Assembly (NCBI GenBank): GCA_001776335.1
Contig: MFAZ01000024.1
Coordinates: 1 to 17,831, forward strand
Reading direction: 5' to 3'
DNA: 17,831 nucleotides
DNA from: Candidatus Curtissbacteria bacterium RIFCSPHIGHO2_01_FULL_41_11
GTDB taxonomy: Bacteria > Patescibacteriota > Microgenomatia > Curtissbacterales > GWA2-41-24
Of this stretch, positions 1 through 6,547 are shown one piece after another (position 1 is the first letter of the stretch; every line of letters starts with the position of its first letter). The position numbers were made by a program, and so were the translations under genes. The notes under the pieces are model-generated. The model saw only the letters and a list, made by a program, of their open reading frames with translations. It ran no database searches and was not told the origin of the DNA.

Positions 1-2
1 GG

Positions 3-800
3 CCGAAGCTGGATTTGTTGTATATGAACACTGACAATGAGATGTCGCCGGTTTATACGACTTTTTACCACACGTGGCATACGAAGGAAACGAGGAATTC
101 TGATAATCCTACATCCTTACCAACTACTGAAGCTTTAACGATTACAAATACGGATAATAGCTTATCGTTTTTCTATAGCGAGAAAGAATATACAGATTCC
201 AATTCTGATGATGGTGTGTATTCTCCGGCGGATACTCCAAGTCTTAGTACCCTTGGTGTCCGCACACACACATTTAAGAAGGTCAATGCTAATAACACTA
301 ACGAAATTCAGATCTCTTGGAATGGTAAAATTACATCGGGATCGGCGGTAGGCTGCAGTGGGGCACAGCCTTGTACATTACAAATATATCAGTGGGGGAA
401 TTCAGGTTGTTCAGCTGGCTGGGGCGATTTTGATAGCGGTACTCGGACTAATATAGCCGCTGCTGCGGGCTCGGAATTTACATTAACCGGGAATAAGACG
501 ACTTCTTTGTCCTGTTTTTATTCTGGTTCTGATGCTGATGATCATTTAGGAACCAACACTGTTGCTGTTAGAGTTTATAAAAATTTTTCGGCCACGAACG
601 GTAATCTCCAGACAGATGTGATTACTTTTACCTTTGTGCCGGAGAAAATACTTTGGCTTCTACCTTTGGCCTTGTTCTTACCGAGGATTTTGAGGAAGTT
701 TGGGTGGAAGTGGCGACGAAAAGCGTATGTATATGCGAATATGATGCCCTTCTCAGGCAAAGTCCATTCGACAAGCTCAGGGCAAGCCGGATCTGGGTAA
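3..800 (+). CDS. Secreted beta-rich protein with exosortase-like C-terminal sorting tail (5' end outside window)
   Basis: The frame is open from the window edge (first codon at 3), so the TTG at 15 is only the first possible start and the true N-terminus is probably upstream. Counting from 15, residues 40-207 are rich in Thr, Ser, Asn and Gly with alternating hydrophobic residues and Cys at 114, 120, 132 and 167, as in an exported beta-sandwich domain. Residues 208-211 are VPEK, followed by about 15 hydrophobic residues (ILWLLPLALFLPRIL) and a basic stretch (RK...RRK, 227-236). This tripartite layout is that of PEP-CTERM-like tails cut by exosortases, and an exosortase-like gene lies at 2181. 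Unusually, about 25 more residues follow the basic stretch, and the last ten (STSSGQ...) are encoded by a dispersed repeat, so the original stop was probably lost by repeat insertion. The body of the protein was not recognised. Confidence 0.7.
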   Translation, partial: PKLDLLYMNTDNEMSPVYTTFYHTWHTKETRNSDNPTSLPTTEALTITNTDNSLSFFYSEKEYTDSNSDDGVYSPADTPSLSTLGVRTHTFKKVNANNTNEIQISWNGKITSGSAVGCSGAQPCTLQIYQWGNSGCSAGWGDFDSGTRTNIAAAAGSEFTLTGNKTTSLSCFYSGSDADDHLGTNTVAVRVYKNFSATNGNLQTDVITFTFVPEKILWLLPLALFLPRILRKFGWKWRRKAYVYANMMPFSGKVHSTSSGQAGSG

Positions 801-848
801 ACGAATGTAAATTCTGCCCCTCGAAATATCTCGGGGTAAACGAATGTG
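767..848. repeat. Cluster of dispersed short repeats at the end of the surface-protein gene
   Basis: The 17-mer TTCGACAAGCTCAGGGC at 767-783 recurs exactly at 12560-12576, and related forms occur at 4407-4421 and 16425-16443. It is followed by a direct repeat GGGTAAACGAATGT at 796-809 and 835-848. Between these lies a hairpin, CCTCGA/TCGGGG with a 6-nt loop, near 817-836. The first 34 bases are coding, and the stop codon TAA at 798-800 lies within the first GGGTAAACGAATGT copy. Confidence 0.75.
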
Positions 849-884
849 TGCGAATATGGAGGGATTAGCGCGGAGAGGAAATAT

Positions 885-1307
885 TCAGCGACTTTGAAAT
901 AGTGTCAAAAATTCCGTAATAGAAAGGATTTGAATGTTGGCAAATTTGCCCAATTTTAATAAATGCTTGTCGCCTGAAACCAGATATTTGGTTTTAATAA
1001 CTAATGCCAGATGGAGAAATTTGTCATCTGTTGGATCTTCTTTAACAACTTTTAATTTAGATTTAGGAAGTTTTAAGATTGCGGATTTTAAAAGTAACTG
1101 GATAATGATATTTTCGGTAGTAACATTTGCTTCTCTTAGTTTATCTTTAAATTTACTGCGACTTAAAACCCCTTGTAGTTCTTCAAGTGTTTCAAGGGAA
1201 AAACAGGGAGTGATTTTATCGTTTTCGATTAAAGAAATTAACTTGTGGGCTTTACCGTGCCAAAGAAGAGCTGAGATTAAAACATTTGTATCTAATACGA
1301 CCCGCAT
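885..1307 (-). CDS. PIN-domain ribonuclease toxin, VapC-like (COG1569 type)
   Basis: This 140-aa protein has the usual length and pattern of a single PIN domain. It opens with VLDTNVLISAL (first acidic residue Asp6), has Glu42/Glu43 in LEELQGV, Asp94/Asp95 in EDPTDDKF and Asp113 in VSGDKHLL. These are the four acidic positions that bind metal in PIN nucleases. In the family such proteins are Mg-dependent RNases that stop growth when not bound by their antitoxin. Its ATG (1307-1305) directly follows the TAG of the antitoxin gene, so the two are co-transcribed and probably translationally coupled. The pair runs antisense to the genes on either side and separates the full surface-protein gene from an orphan copy of its tail. 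The class is clear; the RNA target cannot be told from sequence. Confidence 0.9.
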   Translation of the reverse strand: MRVVLDTNVLISALLWHGKAHKLISLIENDKITPCFSLETLEELQGVLSRSKFKDKLREANVTTENIIIQLLLKSAILKLPKSKLKVVKEDPTDDKFLHLALVIKTKYLVSGDKHLLKLGKFANIQILSITEFLTLFQSR

Positions 1308-1541
1308 CTACTTTTGGCTTCGGTATGCGGCAATTTCAGCAGCTATTTCTTTTGGGGTAATTTCCTGGCCTAGGGTTTTAAGCCTTTTGGCAATTTCTGT
1401 AAGGCTCAGACTCTCGGTTCTTTTTAATAGAATAGCATCATTACTTGCCTCTACAAGCAGATCCTCGTTGGGTGCAAATTTACTCTTAAGATCTCTAGGT
1501 AAAGTGATTGAACCATTCTTCTGGATTGTTACTTTTAGCAT
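1308..1541 (-). CDS. AbrB/SpoVT-type antitoxin of the PIN toxin
   Basis: The frame extends back to 1745, but the start at 1541 is preferred: AGGAG lies 5 nt before this ATG, and the encoded 77 residues open with MLKVTIQKNGSITLPRDL, the typical swapped-hairpin AbrB DNA-binding fold. The upstream extension is only the antisense of the orphan sorting tail at 1615-1794. The C-terminal half (about 45-77) is helical and charged (LTEIAKRLKTLG..) and would be the toxin-neutralising segment. In this family the protein sits on its own promoter and represses the pair, more strongly with toxin bound. Stop and toxin start abut as TAGATG. Confidence 0.88.
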   Translation of the reverse strand: MLKVTIQKNGSITLPRDLKSKFAPNEDLLVEASNDAILLKRTESLSLTEIAKRLKTLGQEITPKEIAAEIAAYRSQK

Positions 1542-1557
1542 CCTGACTCCTGAAAGA

Positions 1558-1586
1558 ATTTTAACAAATGCTGCTTTTTTTAGCAA
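1558..1586 (-). promoter_or_regulatory. Promoter of the toxin-antitoxin pair
   Basis: Reading the minus strand, TTGCTA (1586-1581) is followed after 17 nt by TAAAAT (1563-1558). The antitoxin ATG is 16 nt further on, with AGGAG between. Spacing is ideal and both boxes are near consensus. An AbrB-type antitoxin would be expected to bind here, but no obvious operator palindrome was seen. Confidence 0.5.
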
Positions 1587-1614
1587 TTGATGGATATTGG
1601 AGTAATTGTTATAG

Positions 1615-1794
1615 ATGAAGACTGATGTGATTACTTTTACTTTTGTACCGGAGAAAATACTTTGGTTACTACCTTTGGCACTTTTCCTACCGCGCATTTT
1701 GAATAAACGTGGTTTTAGGTGGTTACGTTTCGCTAAGATTACCAATATGAACGAATTGAGAACGAATAAGAACGAATGGAGAGGTTATGGCTAA
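1615..1794 (+). pseudogene. Orphan copy of the sorting tail (59-codon ORF without substrate domain)
   Basis: Codons at 1624-1701 encode a 26-residue segment identical to residues 201-226 of the surface protein (DVITFTF + VPEK + hydrophobic stretch to RIL). The two DNA copies differ at ten bases, all synonymous. After the tail comes a different basic stretch (NKRGFRWLRFAK) and a stop at 1792. An ATG at 1615 immediately follows an in-frame TAG, so only about three residues precede the shared block and no secreted domain is present. It is most simply the 3' remnant of a second substrate gene whose body was lost, with the toxin-antitoxin pair now in its place. A genuine tiny tail-only peptide is possible but less likely. 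Confidence 0.65.
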
Positions 1795-2194
1795 GTTAAT
1801 TTATCCACAGTTATCTTATAAGTTGATGGCTGTTCTGTTTAAGGTTCAAAACAAACTTGGTTCGTCTTATCAGGAGAAGTATTACCAGAGGGCTATTGCC
1901 AAAGAGCTGGAGAACCAGAAAATTCCTTTTGAGAAGGAGAAACAAATTAAGTTAGCTTATGAGGGTGAGGGAATCGGGAATTATTTCTTGGATTTTGTAA
2001 TCGATGGAAAGATTGTTCTGGAGATTAAAGCAGTGCCCTTCATCAAGAAAGAATGGACTAATCAAGTTGTCGCTTATCTTGTTTCTACCAATTTACCTTT
2101 AGCTATTATTGCTAACTTCTGCACTCCTAAACTAACCTACAAACGTTACGTGAATCCTAATCTGGGTGATAAGGAGTTGTATGGAGAGGATTAG
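1787..2194 (+). CDS. GxxExxY family protein (PD-(D/E)XK nuclease-like fold)
   Basis: This 135-aa protein matches the GxxExxY family (Pfam PF13366) along its length. The naming motif is here LGSSYQEKYY (about 25-34), followed by a helix (RAIAKELENQKIPFEKE), then DFVIDGKIVLEIKA (about 64-77) with the Asp and Glu-x-Lys of a PD-(D/E)XK-like core, then NQVVAYL and the closing IANF...KRYVNP. Family members are small soluble proteins of uncertain function and are frequent in uncultivated bacteria. It starts at ATG 1787, overlapping the end of the orphan-tail ORF by 8 bases, and its end overlaps the exosortase gene by 14 bases, suggesting co-expression with the exosortase. Whether it is functionally linked to sorting is unknown. 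Confidence 0.88.
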   Translation: MAKLIYPQLSYKLMAVLFKVQNKLGSSYQEKYYQRAIAKELENQKIPFEKEKQIKLAYEGEGIGNYFLDFVIDGKIVLEIKAVPFIKKEWTNQVVAYLVSTNLPLAIIANFCTPKLTYKRYVNPNLGDKELYGED

Positions 2195-2801
2195 TTTGAA
2201 TTCGTTACACATTAGTTCATATTCGCCTCTTAGACGCTCTGCGTCAGCAATATTTGCAGTACTGGTTATATTCTTAATGCTCTTTCCTTTTATTAATACC
2301 TTCAACCAGTTTTTGGTTAAAATCATTGAGCCGGTTTTGTTTTTAGGCCTGAATGAAGAGGTTATTATTCCCTATGAAGCAAGGTTGGTTAAGGTTCTTT
2401 TGGGCTTCTTGTCGGTACCGACTGCTTATTCCACAAGTGATTCCGGAATCATTACTTTAGTCGGCAAAACAGGGGGCCTGGACCCGATTGCCATTGCCTG
2501 GAATTGTCTGGGCTGGCAATCTTTGGTTTTGATCCTTTCGAGCATCTTTGTCGGCTTGCGGGGTAAATTTACAATGTTAAGCAAGCTCGAAGCGCTATTT
2601 ATCGGGCTTATGATTACTTTTTGGCTGAACATCTTTAGATTGACGGCCATTTTTTATCTTTATTATCACTACAGCCGTGATGTGGCGATGATTTTCCATA
2701 ATTGGGGAGCGATCGTGATTACGATAGTCTGGTTGGTAGTATTCTGGTGGTTTGCTTTTAACTTTGTTTTGGAGGAGCGCAATCCTGATCTAAAGGGTTA
2801 A
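2181..2801 (+). CDS. Small exosortase/archaeosortase-family transpeptidase-like membrane protein
   Basis: ATG 2181 is preferred over GTG 2166 because AAGGAG (2171-2176) lies just upstream; it gives 206 aa. Hydrophobic segments lie near residues 22-40, 46-58, 103-125, 138-164 and 173-197. The three residues of the exosortase active site appear in order in the right contexts: Cys109 in WNCLGWQS, Arg153 in LNIFRLT and His173 in IFHNWG. In the family this membrane enzyme cleaves substrates at a C-terminal PEP-like motif and passes them on to the surface. The protein is short compared with EpsH-type enzymes (about 260-300 aa) and closer to the small archaeosortase type. The VPEK tails at 615-692 and 1624-1701 are the obvious candidate substrates. 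Family assignment rests on the triad and topology; the specific subfamily was not recognised. Confidence 0.82.
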   Translation: MERISLNSLHISSYSPLRRSASAIFAVLVIFLMLFPFINTFNQFLVKIIEPVLFLGLNEEVIIPYEARLVKVLLGFLSVPTAYSTSDSGIITLVGKTGGLDPIAIAWNCLGWQSLVLILSSIFVGLRGKFTMLSKLEALFIGLMITFWLNIFRLTAIFYLYYHYSRDVAMIFHNWGAIVITIVWLVVFWWFAFNFVLEERNPDLKG

Positions 2802-3111
2802 TTTTCAGTTCGACCTTTCGGTTTTACTCAAGATCTTCGGCCTGCGGTCGAATTCTGGTCCCGCCCAGTCTTACCGTTCGCCTTTTCAATACTATTCGTA
2901 TACGGCTCACGGTGCGACTTTAGACGGGCAGGGGTTTGCGTTCAGATTTGTCTTAGAGGAGAAAGAGCGGGATCTTTAAAATGAGCGGAGAGGAGGAGAA
3001 AGCGATATACTCCAGGGCATTGACGTTTTTCTGAAAGGAAGGTAAAGACAACCGGTGAACTCTCAATCCTAATCTCTTTACACTGCACACTTATCACTAT
3101 ACACTAGATCT
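2802..3111 (+). other. Spacer with a diverged echo of the exosortase C-terminus
   Basis: No complete gene is seen. One frame is open from about 2794 to the TAA at 2977-2979 (about 60 codons, no good start). Its end (2935-2979) reads FAFRFVLEEKERDL, closely matching the exosortase C-terminus FAFNFVLEERNPDLKG. The part before it has no membrane segment and is not recognisable. Bases 3081-3108 (CACTGCACAC...TATACACTAG) belong to a dispersed repeat also found at 5616-5656 and 10657-10682. A 17-codon ORF at 2981-3034 preceded by no ribosome site is not called. Confidence 0.45.
3098..3111 (+). promoter_or_regulatory. Probable -10 box for galT, close to the start codon
   Basis: TATACA at 3098-3103 ends 8 nt before the GTG start. 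There is no Shine-Dalgarno sequence. The -35 side is weak (TTTACA with a 15-nt spacer). The box is part of the dispersed CACTGCACAC...TATACACT repeat. Confidence 0.4.
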
Positions 3112-3987
3112 GTGGCTAAGTTTGTTCCGGATGTAACAACTAATCGTTGGGTTATTATTGCCGAAGGCAGGCAGAAACGCCCACAGGATATAAAGGCTGA
3201 TGATGCTACATCCAAGAAGATTTGTGTCTTTTGCCCGGGGTTTGAGAAGCTTCCAGGCGAGGAGCTTTACAGGATTGGTAAGGGTGCTGCTTATGAGCCC
3301 GGCTGGGACGTACGTGTTATCAAAAACAAGTATCCGATTACCGATTTCCATGAGGTTATCATCCATTCTCCTGATGATGAGCGAGATATCGACCGGCTGC
3401 CACTCGAGCAAACTTATAAGATACTTCTAACTTTCCGGGAGCGTTTCAATGCGAACCGTGATAATGGGCACGTTTTAATATTTAACAATGTAGGTGAGCA
3501 GGCCGGGGCGAGCTTGCGGCACCCACATTCACAGCTTGTAGTGGTTCCTAAGCAAATCGGGATCGATGCTTTGGCGCTTGAGCCAATTCAGAACATAGTT
3601 TACGATAATAAGCATTTCGTGACCTATTGCCCGGATTTCTCCCAGTGGCCATTCGAGCTTTGGATCGCCCCTAAGAAGCGCCAGCAATACTTCGGTGAGA
3701 TTGATTCAGAAGCTCTGCAAGATCTGGCAAAAGTGCTTCAAGATGCTTTGCGGCGTGTAGTCTCCCATCTTTCAAGTGGTGAGCATTATCACCCGGGTAT
3801 GCCTATGGTTAAGTTTAAAGACGGCCCAGCTTATAATTTCTTTATTCATTTTGGGGTGGATTGGTATATTAGGATCATTCCAAGGCTCATTCACAGGGCC
3901 GGTTTTGAGCTTGGTACAGGACTTCAGGTAAACATTGTTGATCCGGCAGATGCTGCCCAAATATATTCCGAGGAGATTGAAGGGTGA
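3112..3987 (+). CDS. galT: Galactose-1-phosphate uridylyltransferase (HIT superfamily)
   Basis: This 291-aa protein has the GalT pattern: an N-terminal strand NRWVIIAEGR followed by KRP, CVFCPG (Cys38 and Cys41, zinc site), RVIKNKYP (about 68-75), then NNVGEQAGASLRHPHSQ (125-141). In that motif the second His of HPH (His139) is the nucleophile that takes UMP. The C-terminal HIT-like half includes the WYIRIIPR segment. The reaction exchanges UMP between UDP-glucose and galactose-1-phosphate, although CPR homologues might act on other nucleotidyl donors. The start is GTG 3112, because the frame is stopped at 3070 and alignment of the first residues fits. Its stop overlaps the GTG start of the mutase (GTGA), so the two form an operon. 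Together with galU it serves the UDP-sugar pool. Confidence 0.9.
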   Translation: MAKFVPDVTTNRWVIIAEGRQKRPQDIKADDATSKKICVFCPGFEKLPGEELYRIGKGAAYEPGWDVRVIKNKYPITDFHEVIIHSPDDERDIDRLPLEQTYKILLTFRERFNANRDNGHVLIFNNVGEQAGASLRHPHSQLVVVPKQIGIDALALEPIQNIVYDNKHFVTYCPDFSQWPFELWIAPKKRQQYFGEIDSEALQDLAKVLQDALRRVVSHLSSGEHYHPGMPMVKFKDGPAYNFFIHFGVDWYIRIIPRLIHRAGFELGTGLQVNIVDPADAAQIYSEEIEG

Positions 3988-5618
3988 AGGTAAATGAATC
4001 TATTTTCCGCGACTACGATATTCGCGGCATAGTGGGACGTGATTTGGACGAGCAATTCGCCGAGGTTTTTGGTAAGGCTTTTGGTACATATTTAATAAGG
4101 AGGGGTACAGGCGAGGTTATTGTCGGATATGACGCTCGTGAGAGCAGTCCAAGCTATTGGGAGAATTGCATTACCGGTTTGTTGTCGTGCGGTGTAAATG
4201 TTATTCGGGTCGGCATGATCACTTCGCCGATGATGTATTGGGCACGAAAGTTTTATAAGCAAAGCTTTTCTGCGAATAAGCAAAGCTTTTCTGCGAATAA
4301 GCAAAGCTTTTCTGCGAATAAGCAAAGCTTTTCTGCGAATAAGAACCTGAGCTTCGCTCAGAACCTTGATTCTCGCTCCGCTCGAATTAAGCAAAGCTTG
4401 CGGTCCTCGTCCTTCGACAAGTCTTCGACCGTGAGGCTCAGACCGAATCGGCTCAGGACTGCGGGCCTAGAAATAGACGGTCAAGATATTGGAGGTCTAA
4501 TTATAACTGCCTCCCATAACCCGCCGGAGTTCAACGGATTTAAGCCTGCTATCGGAACGGGAGCTATGTTTGGCAAAGGAATTCAGGATTTAAAAGGTTT
4601 GATGATCTCTGAGGACTTTGTTTCAGGTAGCGGTAAAGTAACAGACCGAGAAATTTTCAAAGATTATTTGCAAGATATTTGCTCGAAGATAAAAATTACC
4701 CGACCTATTTCTGTTGTTGTTGACTGCGGAAACTCGACAGCGGGTCCTTATGCACCAAAAGTGCTTGAAGCCCTTGGAGTTTCAGTTAAGGAGCTTTTTT
4801 GTGATGTCGACCCTAAATTTCCAAACCATCCACCGGATCCGGAAAACCCTGCAGCGTATCCTGCGATTGTCAATTTGATGAGGGGCGGGGAATATGACAT
4901 GGGACTTTTGTTTGACGGAGATGCCGACAGATTGGGAGCAGTTGACAGTGGTGGAAATATTGTTCGCGGTGATCAAATAACAGCCCTTTGCGCGAGAAAA
5001 GTTTTAAAAGATAAACCGGGCGCTAAAATTTTATTTGAAGTTCAGTGCAGTAAAAGTGCAACAGACGATGTAGAAAAAAATGGTGGAAAGAGTGTTTTGA
5101 TTCGGGTCGGTCATTCGTATATCGAACAAGCTCTTATTTCAGAAAAGGCTGAACTGGCAGGCGAAACGTCGGGCCACGTTTTTTTTGCGGACAGATGGTA
5201 TGGGTTTGACGATGCAATTTATGCCGCCGCAAGACTTGTCGAATATATCAGTGAAACCGGTAAAACTTTAAGCGAACTTGTTGGTTCTCTTCCAAAATAT
5301 ATTTCTGTTCCAAAAACAAGAATTACTGCACCGGACGAGCGAAAATTTGCAATTGTTGAAGAGCTTAAAAAATATTTTTTGGAAAATGAAATTTTTGAAA
5401 AAATTGGATCACCGAAACTTTTGGATATAGACGGAGTAAGACTTGAATGGGAAGACGGATGGGTGGTAGTCCGGGCTTCTAACACGCAAAGCGCGCTTAC
5501 TTTGCGGGCAGAAGCCACGACAGAAAAAAGACTTGACGAGTTGAAAGGTGTTGTAGAAGACGCGCTTGAGAAGTACAAAAGTGAAGGAATTAATCTGGAA
5601 TGGGGAAGGACAGATTAG
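3984..5618 (+). CDS. manB: Phosphomannomutase/phosphoglucomutase with repeat-encoded insertion
   Basis: This is an alpha-D-phosphohexomutase (COG1109), interconverting hexose 1- and 6-phosphates. Motifs in order: FRDYDIRG (8-15), catalytic loop TASHNPPEFNG (175-185, Ser177 phosphorylated), metal loop DGDADRLG (311-318), sugar loop GETSGHVFF (393-401), and phosphate loop VRASNTQSALTLRAEA (497-511). At 544 aa it is longer than the usual 450-470. The excess is residues about 92-160, between MYWARKFY and GLEIDG, which are encoded by four 21-bp tandem units and further palindromic repeats. The insertion keeps frame, lies on the strand preceding the active-site loop, and all catalytic motifs are intact, so the enzyme is probably functional with a surface loop. 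The GTG start overlaps the galT stop; the TAG stop lies inside the 7-bp tandem repeat that follows. ManB versus Pgm specificity is not decided. Confidence 0.92.
   Translation: MKVNESIFRDYDIRGIVGRDLDEQFAEVFGKAFGTYLIRRGTGEVIVGYDARESSPSYWENCITGLLSCGVNVIRVGMITSPMMYWARKFYKQSFSANKQSFSANKQSFSANKQSFSANKNLSFAQNLDSRSARIKQSLRSSSFDKSSTVRLRPNRLRTAGLEIDGQDIGGLIITASHNPPEFNGFKPAIGTGAMFGKGIQDLKGLMISEDFVSGSGKVTDREIFKDYLQDICSKIKITRPISVVVDCGNSTAGPYAPKVLEALGVSVKELFCDVDPKFPNHPPDPENPAAYPAIVNLMRGGEYDMGLLFDGDADRLGAVDSGGNIVRGDQITALCARKVLKDKPGAKILFEVQCSKSATDDVEKNGGKSVLIRVGHSYIEQALISEKAELAGETSGHVFFADRWYGFDDAIYAAARLVEYISETGKTLSELVGSLPKYISVPKTRITAPDERKFAIVEELKKYFLENEIFEKIGSPKLLDIDGVRLEWEDGWVVVRASNTQSALTLRAEATTEKRLDELKGVVEDALEKYKSEGINLEWGRTD
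4257..4340 (+). repeat. Four perfect 21-bp tandem repeats inside the mutase gene
   Basis: The unit AAGCAAAGCTTTTCTGCGAA+T occurs four times without change (4257, 4278, 4299, 4320) and encodes KQSFSAN each time. AAGCAAAGCTT recurs once more at about 4389-4399. Because 21 is a multiple of three, any change in copy number keeps the reading frame. Confidence 0.95.
4341..4470 (+). repeat. Composite palindromic repeats continuing the mutase insertion
   Basis: A perfect hairpin CTGAGC-TTC-GCTCAG lies at 4347-4361. It is followed by TCTCGCTCCGCTCGA-type sequence, another AAGCAAAGCTT, and TCGTCCTTCGACAAG at 4407-4421, shared exactly with 12554-12568. Then comes a pair of GGCTCAG copies around 4435-4455. 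All are read in frame as a Ser/Arg/Leu-rich peptide. Confidence 0.75.
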
Positions 5619-5656
5619 TGCATAGTGCATAGTGCATAGTGCATAGTGATAAGTGG
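5616..5656. repeat. 7-bp tandem repeat (TAGTGCA) with degenerate ends
   Basis: Four exact TAGTGCA units run from 5616 to 5643, followed by TAGTGAT and AAGTGG. The first unit contains the TAG stop codon of the mutase. The reverse complement (CACTTATCACTATGCACTA) matches the spacers before galT (3081-3108) and before the HTH gene (10657-10682), so these are one dispersed family. The rest of the gap to 5713, between convergent genes, holds no convincing terminator. Confidence 0.85.
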
Positions 5657-5713
5657 CCTCGAAAGCTCAAATAAAACCCGAAATCTGTAGGTGTTTTTTT
5701 ACTCAATACGATA

Positions 5714-6466
5714 TTAGCGACTGTTTAACATTTTTATTACATCGTCATGCAAAATGCCGTTAGTGGCAACTGCTTCTTGTGACGTTATTGAAAACTTTCC
5801 GGAAAAATCTGTAAATTTTCCACCGGCTTCTTCTGTTAGAATTGCCGGCGCCGCGATGTCCCAAATTTGATCGCGGGCTTCCAACATCATTTCTATTTTC
5901 CCCTGAATCAACAGGTGATAACCCAAAGTTTCTGCATATCCTCTTGCTGCATAAACAGTTTTTTCCAACTTCAAAAAACCTTTCATCTTGCCCTTTTTGT
6001 CGAAATATTCGATTGAACTATGGCACATGTATGCCGATTTCAGGTTCGAAATTTTAGAAACCTTGCACTTTTTACCGTTAAGATACGTGCCCTTACCTTT
6101 TTCGGCTATTGCGATTTCACCTGTTGAGGGCATATAAGAAATGCCCAGAATAGGCTTACCCCCTTTAAGAAGAGCCAGAAGAGTTGCCCAATATGGAATG
6201 CTTCTAATAAATTGTTTGGTGCCATCAACCGGGTCGATTGTCCATTGAAAAGCTGAATTTGGATTTACATTATCCAATTCTTCGCCGATTATGCCATGGC
6301 CTGGAAAATTTTTGGTGATAATTTGTCTGATGAGCCTTTCTGCTTCGATGTCAGCTTTTGTAACGGGGCTATTATCGCCCTTGTAACGGACGTTTTTGGA
6401 TTTTCCGTAGTAAGTCTTGGCCAAATCACCTGCGGCACGAGCTGCGTCGATGGCAACGTCAATCAT
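5714..6466 (-). CDS. Inositol monophosphatase family phosphatase (SuhB/HisN-like)
   Basis: This 250-aa protein has all the metal-site motifs of the Li-sensitive phosphatase family: GEE at 61-63, WTIDPVDGTKQF at 75-86 (Asp78, Asp81, Gly82, Thr83) and WDIAAPAILTEEAGG at 202-216. Length is normal. Family members hydrolyse small phosphate esters such as inositol-1-P, histidinol-P, fructose-1,6-bisphosphate or 3'-phosphoadenosine phosphates. The sequence after DGT (KQFIRSIP) does not settle the substrate. It stands alone on the minus strand, convergent with the mutase, with its own strong promoter and a very short or absent 5' leader. No histidine-pathway gene is present in the window. Confidence 0.9.
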   Translation of the reverse strand: MIDVAIDAARAAGDLAKTYYGKSKNVRYKGDNSPVTKADIEAERLIRQIITKNFPGHGIIGEELDNVNPNSAFQWTIDPVDGTKQFIRSIPYWATLLALLKGGKPILGISYMPSTGEIAIAEKGKGTYLNGKKCKVSKISNLKSAYMCHSSIEYFDKKGKMKGFLKLEKTVYAARGYAETLGYHLLIQGKIEMMLEARDQIWDIAAPAILTEEAGGKFTDFSGKFSITSQEAVATNGILHDDVIKMLNSR

Positions 6467-6473
6467 TGAGAGA

Positions 6474-6503
6474 AGTATAATGTCGAACAGGGAATAATTT
6501 CAA
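6474..6503 (-). promoter_or_regulatory. Strong promoter of the phosphatase gene, leaderless layout
   Basis: On the minus strand TTGAAA (6503-6498) is separated by 18 nt from TATACT (6479-6474), which ends 7 nt before the ATG. Transcription should begin at or next to the A of the start codon. No Shine-Dalgarno sequence is present, which fits a leaderless message. Confidence 0.6.
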
Positions 6504-6520
6504 TATGGTACATATTCCTT

Positions 6521-6540
6521 GCTATCGCGAATTATATGTT
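6521..6540. repeat. Direct repeat copy 1, upstream of the phosphatase promoter
   Basis: GCTATCGCGAATTATATGTT at 6521-6540 matches GCTATCGCGGAATATATGTT at 7135-7154 at 18 of 20 positions in the same orientation. This copy lies 17 nt upstream of the phosphatase -35 box and just after the stop of the PaaX-like gene. Confidence 0.6.
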
Positions 6541-6547
6541 GCAATGA

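Noticed and set aside
934..1590. 218-codon plus-strand ORF over the toxin-antitoxin genes
   Set aside because: It is the antisense of the PIN toxin and AbrB antitoxin frames; its sequence has no domain pattern and the minus-strand proteins have clear motifs and a ribosome site.
1542..1745. N-terminal extension of the antitoxin to 145 aa
   Set aside because: The extra part is antisense to the orphan sorting tail, and a ribosome site with a family-typical start occurs at 1541.
4257..4340. CRISPR-like array from evenly spaced repeats
   Set aside because: The four units are contiguous with no spacers and are read in frame inside the mutase.
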